Source: a virus. From it: a stretch of DNA of 50,893 nucleotides. Position numbers and translations under genes: made by a program. Below the pieces are notes generated by a model. The model worked only from the letters and a program-made list of their open reading frames with translations, did no database searches and had not been told where the DNA came from. Numbering within the stretch: the first letter of the stretch is position 1; every line of letters begins with the position of its first letter. The DNA lies in IMG/VR virus record IMGVR_UViG_3300025133_000158, positions 1-50,893 of that record; one strand, written 5' to 3'. This document shows, piece after piece, positions 36,547 to 43,277 of the stretch.

Positions 36547-36896
36547 AAACAGGACAAATAGATTTTATTACAGAACAAGGACCTCCGCCGGGAATGCCAG
36601 GAATGCCAGGAATGCCAGGAATGGGTGGACCTCCTCCTCCACCCCCAGACCTCGGTCAAATGTTTTTTGATGAGTTTAGAAAGTATCCAAAAATTGATAC
36701 ATTCATTCAACAAATGCAAATGGAAGGTTGGGCGGACTCGGTTATATTAGACAGTCTTTGGGAAAAGTTTTGGCCAGAATTAATTTATATGTCAAGAAAA
36801 GTATTAGCAAAAGCGGCGAAACCACCACCTCCTCCAGGTGGTCCAGGTGGTCCAGGTGGAATGCCAGGAATGGGTGGACCGCCGCCAGGAATGTAA
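36543..36896 (+). CDS. Pro/Gly/Met-rich putative internal protein (leader ending ITE)
   Basis: 117 residues. The leader MKTGQIDFITE, followed by Gln, fits the T4 capsid-targeting pattern with cleavage after residue 11. The mature part has a PPPGMPGMPGMPGMGG repeat and a Pro run, then a globular helical stretch (FDEFRKYPKIDTFIQQMQME GWADSVILDSLWEKFWPELI), then a second Pro/Gly run ending in GMGGPPPGM. Short in-frame DNA repeats encode both low-complexity arms. Two flexible arms around a helical core suggest a linker or DNA-associated packaged protein. It sits between the gp67-like gene and a zinc-ribbon gene. I know no family match. Confidence 0.72.
   Translation: MKTGQIDFITEQGPPPGMPGMPGMPGMGGPPPPPPDLGQMFFDEFRKYPKIDTFIQQMQMEGWADSVILDSLWEKFWPELIYMSRKVLAKAAKPPPPPGGPGGPGGMPGMGGPPPGM
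36591..36617 (+). repeat. Three tandem 9-base units GGAATGCCA
   Basis: Three perfect in-frame copies encoding the Met-Pro-Gly repeat near the N-terminus of the Pro/Gly-rich protein. A fourth, GGAATGGGT, follows. Perfect units imply recent slippage or gene conversion. Confidence 0.9.
36834..36860 (+). repeat. Three 9-base units CCAGGTGGT near the gene end
   Basis: Two perfect copies and one with a final A, encoding Pro-Gly-Gly in the C-terminal arm of the same gene, followed by another GGAATGCCA. The copy number is likely to vary between relatives. Confidence 0.85.
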
Positions 36897-36898
36897 GT

Positions 36899-37201
36899 AT
36901 GCCATTATATGAATATTATTGTGAATCGTGTGAACATTCTTTTGAAGAACTTCTTAATGTTTCTAAAAGAGATGAACCACTAAAGAAACCTTGTATAGAA
37001 TGCGGTGAGAAAAAAATAAAGAAGGGAATAAGTGTTCCAATCACAGGAGCGGATGCTACAATCACATTAGAAAAAATGTGTCCCGGATTTTCTAAAAAGA
37101 TGGAAAAGATTTCAAATTCTCCAGTAGTTAACAGAGCGGCTAAAAGAAATATGATGGCCGCTGCAAATATGAAACCGCACGGTCATTTAAGACAGCATTA
37201 A
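36899..37201 (+). CDS. FmdB-type zinc-ribbon protein
   Basis: 100 residues from the ATG at 36899 (an upstream in-frame ATG lies inside the previous gene and is rejected). It begins MPLYEYYCESCEHSFEELLN with CxxC at 8-11 and a second CxxC at 32-35 (KKPCIECGEKKIKKGIS), the FmdB/CxxC_CxxC_SSSS pattern. The second half is a basic helical tail (KMCPGFSKKMEKISNSPVVN RAAKRNMMAAANM). FmdB-like genes occur in other T4-like marine phages; the function is unsettled, perhaps nucleic-acid or protein contact. Its place inside the head-core cluster hints at a link to head assembly, late regulation or packaging. Confidence 0.8.
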   Translation: MPLYEYYCESCEHSFEELLNVSKRDEPLKKPCIECGEKKIKKGISVPITGADATITLEKMCPGFSKKMEKISNSPVVNRAAKRNMMAAANMKPHGHLRQH

Positions 37202-37215
37202 ACGGAAAAGAAAAC

Positions 37216-37614
37216 ATGAGATTCGATACAAACCTATACGAAGAAAGACAATACTGGATTCAAAATGTTCAATTGCGAGAACAATCATCCGCGGAGGCCA
37301 TATGGGCGGCATACGAGGCATCGCGGCCAGCAAGAGAAGCCGCGAGGGCCCAACAAGCCGCGGCCTTACGCGCTGCCAATATTGCGGCACAAAAGAAAGC
37401 GGCCGCATGGGCAGCGGGGCGTACAGCATTGAAAGGTGCAGGAGTAGTCGGTGCCGCAATCGGTGCCGCAGATTTAGGATATATGGCAGGAAATGCAATC
37501 GGTAATACAGATATAGTACAAAACGCTGCTGGTGGTGTTGGAGAATGGTGGGCAAACACTATGCCATCTTGGTTGGGTGGTGTTGATAATCATGGATTAC
37601 CGCCAGCACCTTAA
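37216..37614 (+). CDS. Ala-rich putative internal protein, paralogue 1
   Basis: 132 residues. The N-terminus MRFDTNLYEERQYWIQNVQL REQ holds two protease-type sites, LYE at 7-9 and LRE at 20-22, the latter followed by Gln. Then comes a long Ala/Arg helix (residues 25-70, EAARAQQAAALRAANIAAQK), a hydrophobic Gly/Ala segment at 74-96 (AGVVGAAIGAADLGYMAGNA) and a short Trp-containing end. The design of leader, basic helix and membrane-type segment suits a packaged protein ejected with the DNA. The DNA is strikingly GC-rich for this genome. The next gene shares the leader and overall plan. Confidence 0.72.
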   Translation: MRFDTNLYEERQYWIQNVQLREQSSAEAIWAAYEASRPAREAARAQQAAALRAANIAAQKKAAAWAAGRTALKGAGVVGAAIGAADLGYMAGNAIGNTDIVQNAAGGVGEWWANTMPSWLGGVDNHGLPPAP

Positions 37615-37629
37615 TTTAAAAGGAAAAAC

Positions 37630-38307
37630 ATGAGATTCAATACAAACCTATGCGAATCAAGACAACAGTGGATTCAAAATGTTGCATTGTACGAACAATG
37701 GGAAGGAGGCTTCCCACCAGGCTCCATTCCACATCCAAAATTTCCAGGAATTTCATGGGTTGGCGCGGCCGATGACATCATGGATGGCGCATGGATGACA
37801 AAAAATGGCTCATACGCAACCTATATTGAAGGCAAGCCGACTTTTACTACTCAACAACAGATTATCCACTCGAACAAGCGAGTCGCGTATGGCAACGCGC
37901 GACGCGCTGAAATTGCGAAGCGCATTGCAAAGACGGGCGCGCCAGCAGCAGTTAAAAAAAGTCTATGGCGAAAAGCATTGGGTTTGTTGGGTCGTGGCGT
38001 AAAGTTGGGCAGTGTGTTTGGTGCAATTGATTTGTTTGCAAGAACTGCCAATGCAGAAGAAGATTACGATTGGTCCGCGTCGCAACGGCCGTTTCGACCA
38101 ATGCGCCTTATTGATGGTGAATGGACATATACAGATAATGGTCAAAAATTGGGTGACCCAGAGATTGAACCAGAACCAATCGCTGAACCAGAACCACTTC
38201 CGATGGGCCCATTTCAAGATGTCAACATGTACGGCGATTTAACGGTGGAATCCTATAAAAATAGAAATCACAACACATGTCTAAGAGAACAATTTTACGG
38301 ATTTTGA
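37630..38307 (+). CDS. Putative internal protein, paralogue 2
   Basis: 225 residues. The leader MRFNTNLCESRQQWIQNVAL YEQ matches the previous gene at most positions; sites LCE at 7-9 and LYE at 20-22 (then Gln), plus LRE at 218-220 near the C-terminus leaving QFYGF. After an inserted Gly/Trp region (24-80) it has a basic helix (84-115) and a hydrophobic stretch with GAIDLFARTANAEE that aligns with GAADLGYMAGNAIG of the paralogue, followed by an acidic Pro-Glu run (DPEIEPEPIAEPEPLPMGP). Probably a head-packaged protein with a processed C-terminus; no enzyme motif is visible. GGAAAAACATG precedes the start. Confidence 0.72.
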   Translation: MRFNTNLCESRQQWIQNVALYEQWEGGFPPGSIPHPKFPGISWVGAADDIMDGAWMTKNGSYATYIEGKPTFTTQQQIIHSNKRVAYGNARRAEIAKRIAKTGAPAAVKKSLWRKALGLLGRGVKLGSVFGAIDLFARTANAEEDYDWSASQRPFRPMRLIDGEWTYTDNGQKLGDPEIEPEPIAEPEPLPMGPFQDVNMYGDLTVESYKNRNHNTCLREQFYGF

Positions 38308-38316
38308 AGGGAAAAT

Positions 38317-38961
38317 ATGAAACTAATAACAGAAACAACTCACGATGTAGAACTAATTAAAGAAAATATTGAAGGTGGGCCTTCTAATTACTATATTAGT
38401 GGTATCTTCATGCAAGCAGAACAAAAGAATAGAAATGGTAGAGTATATCCCAAGACAATTCTTATGAACGAAGTAAAGAAATACAATAAAGATTTTGTAA
38501 ATGGTAATAGAGCATTAGGCGAACTTGGACACCCAGAAGGGCCAACTGTAAATCTTGAAAGAGTATCTCATATTATTACAGAGTTATATGAAAAGGGTAA
38601 TGATGTGGTTGGTAAAGCAAAAGTTATGGATACTCCATACGGTAAAATTGTTAAAAGCCTATTAGACGAAGGTGCTAAACTAGGAGTTTCAACAAGAGGT
38701 ATGGGTTCTCTTACTGAAAAAGGTAATACAAAATATGTGGGAGATGATTTTATGCTTGCCGCTGTAGATATTGTTGCCGACCCATCAGCACCAAGTGCAT
38801 TTGTAGATGGTATAATGGAAGGTAAAGAATGGGTATGGGATAACGGATTAGTTATAGAAAAACATATCGATTCATATAAAAAAGTTATCTCATCCGTGGA
38901 CACTTCATCGTTGGATGAAGTAGCGGCATATTGTTTTGCTGATTTCTTGTCCAAATTATAG
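38317..38961 (+). CDS. 21: Prohead core protein protease gp21
   Basis: 214 residues (T4: 212). Peptidase family U9/S80 hallmarks: SNYYISGIFMQAEQKNRNGR VYPKTILMNEV, ELGHPEG with catalytic His72, GVSTRGMGS with catalytic Ser125, and DIVADPSAPSAFVDG with the acidic partner at 151 or 155. It cleaves scaffold, core and shell proteins after (L/I)xE during head maturation. Its own start MKLITET contains an ITE site at 4-6, compatible with self-processing. In this phage its substrates seem unusually many (see the leader-bearing genes). Confidence 0.95.
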   Translation: MKLITETTHDVELIKENIEGGPSNYYISGIFMQAEQKNRNGRVYPKTILMNEVKKYNKDFVNGNRALGELGHPEGPTVNLERVSHIITELYEKGNDVVGKAKVMDTPYGKIVKSLLDEGAKLGVSTRGMGSLTEKGNTKYVGDDFMLAAVDIVADPSAPSAFVDGIMEGKEWVWDNGLVIEKHIDSYKKVISSVDTSSLDEVAAYCFADFLSKL

Positions 38962-38989
38962 AAATCTATATATATTAACTGATACAATC

Positions 38990-38997
38990 AATAAATA
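38990..38997 (+). promoter_or_regulatory. Late promoter candidate AATAAATA before gene 22
   Basis: One mismatch to TATAAATA, in the 72-base gap between genes 21 and 22 and 36 bases before the scaffold ATG. GAAGGAG serves as ribosome site. The gap is otherwise AT-rich without open frames. Confidence 0.5.
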
Positions 38998-39033
38998 TTG
39001 ACCTAGATAATCAAACTGAAGGAGTATTTTTCC

Positions 39034-40158
39034 ATGTCAAACAGTTCATTAAATACAGGAAGGCGCCTCATAGAACGAAGCGAAACTGTAGAAACCAAAA
39101 GAATAATCGATGAAAAAATTGATTGGTTTGCCTCTACTTTAAATAGTATGGGTTTAACTGATAGATATATTCAAGAAGCGTTGAGTAGAATCTCTTATGC
39201 AAACGATGAAGTCGAATTAGACGAAGCACTTGTTAGAGAACAAGTCAAAGCAGAAATGGTAGTCAACAAGAAAAAGAAAACAGGCAAAGATGCAGAAGAA
39301 ACTGGCGACGGCAAAAGTTCAGAAGACGCTGAAGGTAAAGGTCCTATTTTAAATACACCAGTAGATACTGGTAATGCAAAAGCAACTCTTGACGACAAGA
39401 AAAGAGGCAAAACAATGGAACATCTTGAAGCACTTTTCTCTGGAGAAGAACTAACAGATTCTTTCCGAAGAAAAGCCGCTGCAATATTTGAAGCCGCTGT
39501 AAATTCAAGAGTAGAAGAAATTCAAACAGAACTTGTACGACAATCCCGTGATGTGGTTGTTGAAGAAGTACTTGGTGTGAAGAGTCAATTAACTAATCAA
39601 CTTGATGAGTATATGAACTATGTTGTATCAGAATGGATGTCAGAAAATGAACTAGCAATTGACCGCGGCGTTCAAAATGAAATTTCTGAATCATTTATGA
39701 ATGGTCTTCGTGGATTGTTTGAATCTCATTATATTGAAGTTCCAGAAAGTAAAGTTGATTTGGTAGACACATTAACATCAAAATGTCAAGAACTTACTGG
39801 TAAATTAAACAATACTTTACATGAAAATGTTCAACTTTCAAAGGAAACTGTACAATCTAATTGCGAAACGATTTTTGAATCAATGTGTCGCGGACTTGCA
39901 GCCACTGAAGTTGAAAAGTTTAAAGCACTCGCAAGAGGTGTAGAGTATAATTCAGAAGCAGAATTCAGTGACAAACTATCAGTAATCAAAGAAAGTTATT
40001 TCAACAATAATGTTGCATACCAAGCACCAATGCAACTCAATGAAACTGTTGATGTTCCTTCTTATGATGAAACAGAAGGTTTGTCAGGAAGAATGAGTGC
40101 ATACTTTAATACTATCGGTCATCACGCAGATGTTGATGAAAACAACACACAGTCATAA
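39034..40158 (+). CDS. 22: Prohead scaffold core protein gp22
   Basis: 374 residues (T4: 269), strongly helical and charged as expected for the scaffold that shapes the prohead and is then degraded by gp21. It lies between protease and shell genes, the T4 order. It contains several protease-type sites: IQE48, VELDE64, LVRE69 followed by Gln, and further sites downstream. The second half (TDSFRRKAAAIFEAAVNSRV EEIQTELVRQSRDVVVEEVL) is typical of gp22 in marine T4-like phages. The low-complexity Lys/Glu/Gly segment at 75-125 may be flexible. Its C-terminus is short and acidic. Confidence 0.9.
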   Translation: MSNSSLNTGRRLIERSETVETKRIIDEKIDWFASTLNSMGLTDRYIQEALSRISYANDEVELDEALVREQVKAEMVVNKKKKTGKDAEETGDGKSSEDAEGKGPILNTPVDTGNAKATLDDKKRGKTMEHLEALFSGEELTDSFRRKAAAIFEAAVNSRVEEIQTELVRQSRDVVVEEVLGVKSQLTNQLDEYMNYVVSEWMSENELAIDRGVQNEISESFMNGLRGLFESHYIEVPESKVDLVDTLTSKCQELTGKLNNTLHENVQLSKETVQSNCETIFESMCRGLAATEVEKFKALARGVEYNSEAEFSDKLSVIKESYFNNNVAYQAPMQLNETVDVPSYDETEGLSGRMSAYFNTIGHHADVDENNTQS

Positions 40159-40182
40159 AACAGTCCAAAGTTTAAGAATTAC

Positions 40183-40191
40183 TATATAACA
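40183..40191 (+). promoter_or_regulatory. Possible variant late promoter TATATAACA before gene 23
   Basis: In the 79-base gap before the major capsid gene there is no TATAAATA, but TATATAACA is shared exactly with the gap before the sheath gene. It is 46 bases before the ATG; a strong CCAAGGAG ribosome site follows. Confidence 0.35.
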
Positions 40192-40237
40192 ATAACCTAA
40201 AGTGGTTTAATTAAGGAAATTTCCAAGGAGAAAACAG

Positions 40238-41695
40238 ATGCAAAACATCGAAACAGCAAGCCAATTTCTTAGTGAGAAGTGGAAGCCCATTATTGAGCAT
40301 CCCTCACTTCCTACTATTAAAGATTCATATAGAAAGAATGTCACGGCCATTCTTCTAGAAAATCAGGAAAAGGCATTGAACGAACAAGCGCAAAATGCCG
40401 TAGGTGGTGGTATGTCACCCGTAGTTGGTAGTGAAGGTGGAGTAAAAGGTTTCGACCCTGTACTTATCTCACTAGTTAGACGAGCGATGCCTAACCTAAT
40501 GGCTTATGATGTATGTGGTGTGCAACCAATGACAGGTCCTACTGGACTTATCTTTGCAATGCGAGCCCGATATCACGGTAACACAGGTAACGAAGCATTG
40601 TTTAACGAAGCAGCGACAGAAGTTGCCGCAGGTTCTACTAATGTTAATGCAGATAACTCTGCAAACCTTGGTGACCCACTAGGTACAGGTTCACAAGGTG
40701 CTACAACTGGTGGAATCAATGCAGTCGGTTTGTCTGGTGGTATGGCCACAAGCACTGCCGAAACACTTGGTGCCGCATCTGGTACTCAATTCGCAGAAAT
40801 GGCATTTAGCATCGAACGAACATCCGTTGTTGCTAAGACCCGTGCATTGAAAGCAGAATACACAACTGAACTCGCACAAGACTTGAAAGCAGTTCACGGA
40901 CTTGATGCAGAAACAGAACTTGCTAATATCCTCTCAACTGAAATCCTTGCGGAAATCAACCGAGAAGTTATCAGAAGTATCTACCGTGTTGCTAAACTTG
41001 GTTGTCAACAAAGTGACCTATACTACAAAGGTGCTGGCGTAACCAATGTTGGTTTGTCTGCTGGTGCAACTGTTGCTGATATCGGTGGTGTTTATGACCT
41101 CGATAAGGACTCAGACGGACGATGGAGTGCAGAACGATTCCGTGGTTTGATGTTCCAACTCGAAAGAGAATGCAACAAGATTGCTAAAGATACTCGTAGA
41201 GGTAAAGGTAACTTCGTTATCTGTACTTCAGATGTCGCTTCCGCACTTGCAATGAGTGGTTTCTTACAAATCTCTCCTGCAAAAGCAACCGACCTTGATG
41301 TTGATGACACAGGTAACACATTCGTTGGTACACTTAATGGTAAAATGAAAGTCTACATCGACCCATACTCAACATCGACTAACTATTGTTGTGTTGGATA
41401 CAGAGGTTCTTCACCTTACGATGCAGGTTTATTCTACTGTCCATATGTTCCACTACAAATGGTTCGTGCGGTTGGAGAAAACGATTTCCAACCTCGTATC
41501 GGGTTTAAGACTCGTTACGGTATGGCTCAAAACCCATTCGTTGCAGATATGCTTGGTGCTGAAACATCATCGACAACATCGAATGACCTTGAACCAAGTG
41601 CAGCCGGAGCATTCCGTACTAACCAGTACTTCCGTATATTCAGAGTAGACGGACTACATGGTGGTGCCGCTGCCGCAGGAACTAGTTACCCGTAA
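40238..41695 (+). CDS. 23: Major capsid protein gp23
   Basis: 485 residues (T4: 521). The N-terminal propeptide (FLSEKWKPIIEHPSLPTIKD, SYRKNVTAILLENQEKALNE) ends in LNE at 47-49, where gp21 should cut before Gln50. The HK97-fold shell part follows with PVLISLVRRAMPNLMAYDVC GVQPMTGPTGLIFAMRARY, ELANILSTEILAEINREVIR and QPRIGFKTRYGMAQNPF. No gp24-like vertex gene is seen in the window. Codons are visibly enriched in C-ending forms compared with neighbours, as expected for the most abundant protein. A strong terminator follows. Confidence 0.97.
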   Translation: MQNIETASQFLSEKWKPIIEHPSLPTIKDSYRKNVTAILLENQEKALNEQAQNAVGGGMSPVVGSEGGVKGFDPVLISLVRRAMPNLMAYDVCGVQPMTGPTGLIFAMRARYHGNTGNEALFNEAATEVAAGSTNVNADNSANLGDPLGTGSQGATTGGINAVGLSGGMATSTAETLGAASGTQFAEMAFSIERTSVVAKTRALKAEYTTELAQDLKAVHGLDAETELANILSTEILAEINREVIRSIYRVAKLGCQQSDLYYKGAGVTNVGLSAGATVADIGGVYDLDKDSDGRWSAERFRGLMFQLERECNKIAKDTRRGKGNFVICTSDVASALAMSGFLQISPAKATDLDVDDTGNTFVGTLNGKMKVYIDPYSTSTNYCCVGYRGSSPYDAGLFYCPYVPLQMVRAVGENDFQPRIGFKTRYGMAQNPFVADMLGAETSSTTSNDLEPSAAGAFRTNQYFRIFRVDGLHGGAAAAGTSYP

Positions 41696-41738
41696 TCTAA
41701 CGGATTATAAGGTACTAATCATAATAATGATTGAAGCA

Positions 41739-41769
41739 GGGGAGTCTTTCGGGACTCCCCTTTTTCTTT
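41739..41769 (+). terminator. Intrinsic terminator after gene 23
   Basis: Perfect 8-base stem GGGGAGTC / GACTCCCC (41739-41746 and 41753-41760) closed by a TTTCGG loop that can form a UUCG tetraloop with a further U-G pair, followed by TTTTTCTTT. It lies about 45 bases after the capsid stop codon. Confidence 0.92.
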
Positions 41770-41784
41770 GTAAATGTAAAATTT

Positions 41785-41792
41785 TATAAATA
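41785..41792 (+). promoter_or_regulatory. T4-type late promoter TATAAATA after the gp23 terminator
   Basis: Exact TATAAATA 32 bases before the ATG of the 137-residue cargo-like gene, with TTAAGGAG as ribosome site. It restarts transcription just after the terminator at 41739-41769. Confidence 0.75.
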
Positions 41793-41824
41793 TAAACAAA
41801 GAACGAACCATTAAGGAGTTAATT

Positions 41825-42238
41825 ATGTTTAACAAAGAAATATTCGCAAATTGGGCCCAACAGTATGGCCCCCCAGAAATTTTAGACGAGGAGTCACAAC
41901 AAATGAATTTAAATGAACAACTACAACACGCATACAGTGCCGGTTACTATAGAGCATTGTATGAGCAACCAGTTGGCCCACCAGCGCCTCCGGCTCCTAC
42001 AGAAGAACCGTTCGCCTCTGCGTTTGCACGCGCGAATTATCCCCAAGGTGGATACTGGGGAGCAGACGGTTTTTTCCACTGGAATGATTATACTTTTATA
42101 AATGGTGCATGGGCTGTTGGCAGCCCCGGTGGTGAAGACCCCGATGGCCCACATCCAGATCCCACGCGGGTTCGGGGTGGTGGCGGGATGTTCGGGAATG
42201 CCGGTCCAGGCAAGCAAGGCGGCATGCGTATAGAATAA
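41825..42238 (+). CDS. Putative internal protein in its own promoter-terminator unit
   Basis: 137 residues. The N-terminal 48 residues contain three protease-type sites: LDE at 20-22, LNE at 29-31 followed by Gln, and LYE at 45-47 followed by Gln (MNLNEQLQHAYSAGYYRALY E). The rest is Pro/Gly/Trp-rich and low in helix (PVGPPAPPAPTEEPFASAF, YPQGGYWGADGFFHWNDYTF, PGGEDPDGPHPDP) with a Gly-rich end (GGGGMFGNAGPGKQGGMRIE). The DNA in its second half is much richer in GC than its neighbours. It is flanked on both sides by terminator plus late promoter, so it behaves as a separate transcription unit, probably acquired. Function unknown; packaging in the head is inferred. Confidence 0.7.
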   Translation: MFNKEIFANWAQQYGPPEILDEESQQMNLNEQLQHAYSAGYYRALYEQPVGPPAPPAPTEEPFASAFARANYPQGGYWGADGFFHWNDYTFINGAWAVGSPGGEDPDGPHPDPTRVRGGGGMFGNAGPGKQGGMRIE

Positions 42239-42264
42239 ACTCGTAAATAATAAACAGAAAGAAT

Positions 42265-42289
42265 ACTCCCCTTCGGGGGAGTTTTTTTA
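42265..42289 (+). terminator. Intrinsic terminator after the cargo-like gene
   Basis: Seven-base stem ACTCCCC / GGGGAGT with a TTCG tetraloop (stem arms 42265-42271 and 42276-42282), then a run of T. The last T of the run is also the first base of the next late promoter. Confidence 0.92.
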
Positions 42290-42295
42290 TAAATA
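42288..42295 (+). promoter_or_regulatory. T4-type late promoter TATAAATA abutting a terminator
   Basis: Exact TATAAATA, beginning within the T run of the terminator and 16 bases before the ATG of the next gene. GTGGAG follows as ribosome site. Confidence 0.78.
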
Positions 42296-42311
42296 CTAGT
42301 GGAGAACAATC

Positions 42312-42848
42312 ATGACTACAGAACTTCCAGGACTAAGCCCGACGCTATCAACCGATATTACAACAAGGCAACCGTCTAATACAAACTATGTTTTAAACAC
42401 AGGATTCTATTTTAATATATTTAGAATGCCTAATGTACAATACTTTTGCCAAGAAGCAAACCTTCCCGGCGTTAATGCGGGAGAGATTAGACAACCAACA
42501 AGATTTATAGATGTCAAACACCCAACCACCAAATTAAGATTTGATGAACTTAATATATCTTTTATTGTAGATGAAAATTTAGAAAACTGGAGAGAGTGTT
42601 TTGACTGGTTAAAAAGTATAGTAAATATAGAAGATACTACAGATTTTCTAAGTCCAGAAGACCATTATTCTGATGCAACACTAACAATACTAAATAGTAA
42701 TATGAGAGAAAATGTCAGGGTAAAATTTAAAAACTGCTTCCCAACAAATCTAACTGGTTTGCAGTTTTCAACAACCCCTTCGGATTCAGAAACACAAACA
42801 GCAACATTAACTTTAATGTTCGATTCGTATGAGGTAGAAAAAGTATGA
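42312..42848 (+). CDS. Tail-tube-like virion structural protein
   Basis: 178 residues. The pattern FYFNIFRMPNVQYFCQEANL PGVNAGEIRQPTRFIDVKHP, then LRFDELNISFIVDENLENWR ECFDWLKSI and a final strand block SETQTATLTLMFDSYEVEKV is that of tube-like proteins in marine T4-like phages. It resembles the gp19/gp54 class more than gp3, but I cannot separate gp3, gp54 or a second tube-like initiator by eye. It has its own exact late promoter and overlaps the next gene by ATGA. Likely role: tail tube initiation or completion. Confidence 0.72.
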   Translation: MTTELPGLSPTLSTDITTRQPSNTNYVLNTGFYFNIFRMPNVQYFCQEANLPGVNAGEIRQPTRFIDVKHPTTKLRFDELNISFIVDENLENWRECFDWLKSIVNIEDTTDFLSPEDHYSDATLTILNSNMRENVRVKFKNCFPTNLTGLQFSTTPSDSETQTATLTLMFDSYEVEKV

Positions 42849-43273
42849 AGTCTATAAAACAAATATTATCAGAAGCAAATTATATGATTGAATTATCAGA
42901 ACAATCATCTAGTAATATTAATGATGAACTGGCGGCGAGGTTGGCAGCGGCAGAAGCGAGGATTGCAGAGTTGACCGCGGAAGAGGAGGATAGTTGGATA
43001 GATGATGAGCGCGCAAAACAAATTAATGCTCTCATTCAACAAACACTACAAGATGCTGATGCAAAAAGTAAGACAATTGGTCCTCCGAATCACAAAACTA
43101 CTCCTACCTTTGAAATTGATATGAACAATGGTCTAGGAAAACTTCCTGATATGAACCTTGGATTTGATTTGGATTTAAACATTCCAGAAGATGAGCCTGT
43201 AAATGACATCGGTTGGGGTTTTGGTGAGAGTGACCCATACTATTTTGATTCAGATACTCCTTGGGGGGGTTAA
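42845..43273 (+). CDS. Putative capsid-targeted internal protein (leader ending LSE)
   Basis: 142 residues. The leader MKSIKQILSE is very close in layout to MKTFKQHLNE at 27392 and to T4 MKTYQEFIAE; a second site (IELSE at 15-19) is followed by Gln. The mature part begins with a Ser-rich stretch, then a helix (DELAARLAAAEARIAELTAE EE), then an acidic region with Asp-Leu repeats (LGFDLDLNIPEDEPVNDIGW) and an aromatic/Gly tail (ESDPYYFDSDTPWGG). The tail recalls the Gly tail of the 27392 protein. No enzyme motif. It shares ATGA overlap with the tube-like gene, so it is made late, in keeping with a head protein. Confidence 0.72.
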   Translation: MKSIKQILSEANYMIELSEQSSSNINDELAARLAAAEARIAELTAEEEDSWIDDERAKQINALIQQTLQDADAKSKTIGPPNHKTTPTFEIDMNNGLGKLPDMNLGFDLDLNIPEDEPVNDIGWGFGESDPYYFDSDTPWGG

Positions 43274-43277
43274 GTCA

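Noticed and set aside
36591-36860. CRISPR-like or minisatellite locus
   Set aside because: The 9-base units are contiguous, in frame and encode Pro/Gly arms of a protein; there are no spacers.
36899-37201. Zinc-ribbon protein as another leader-bearing cargo
   Set aside because: Its N-terminus is the zinc ribbon itself and has no (L/I)xE leader, so it was not counted in the packaged set.
41727-41780. Short open frame beginning ATGATTGAAGCAGG across the terminator
   Set aside because: No ribosome site, and the DNA is fully explained by the terminator hairpin.
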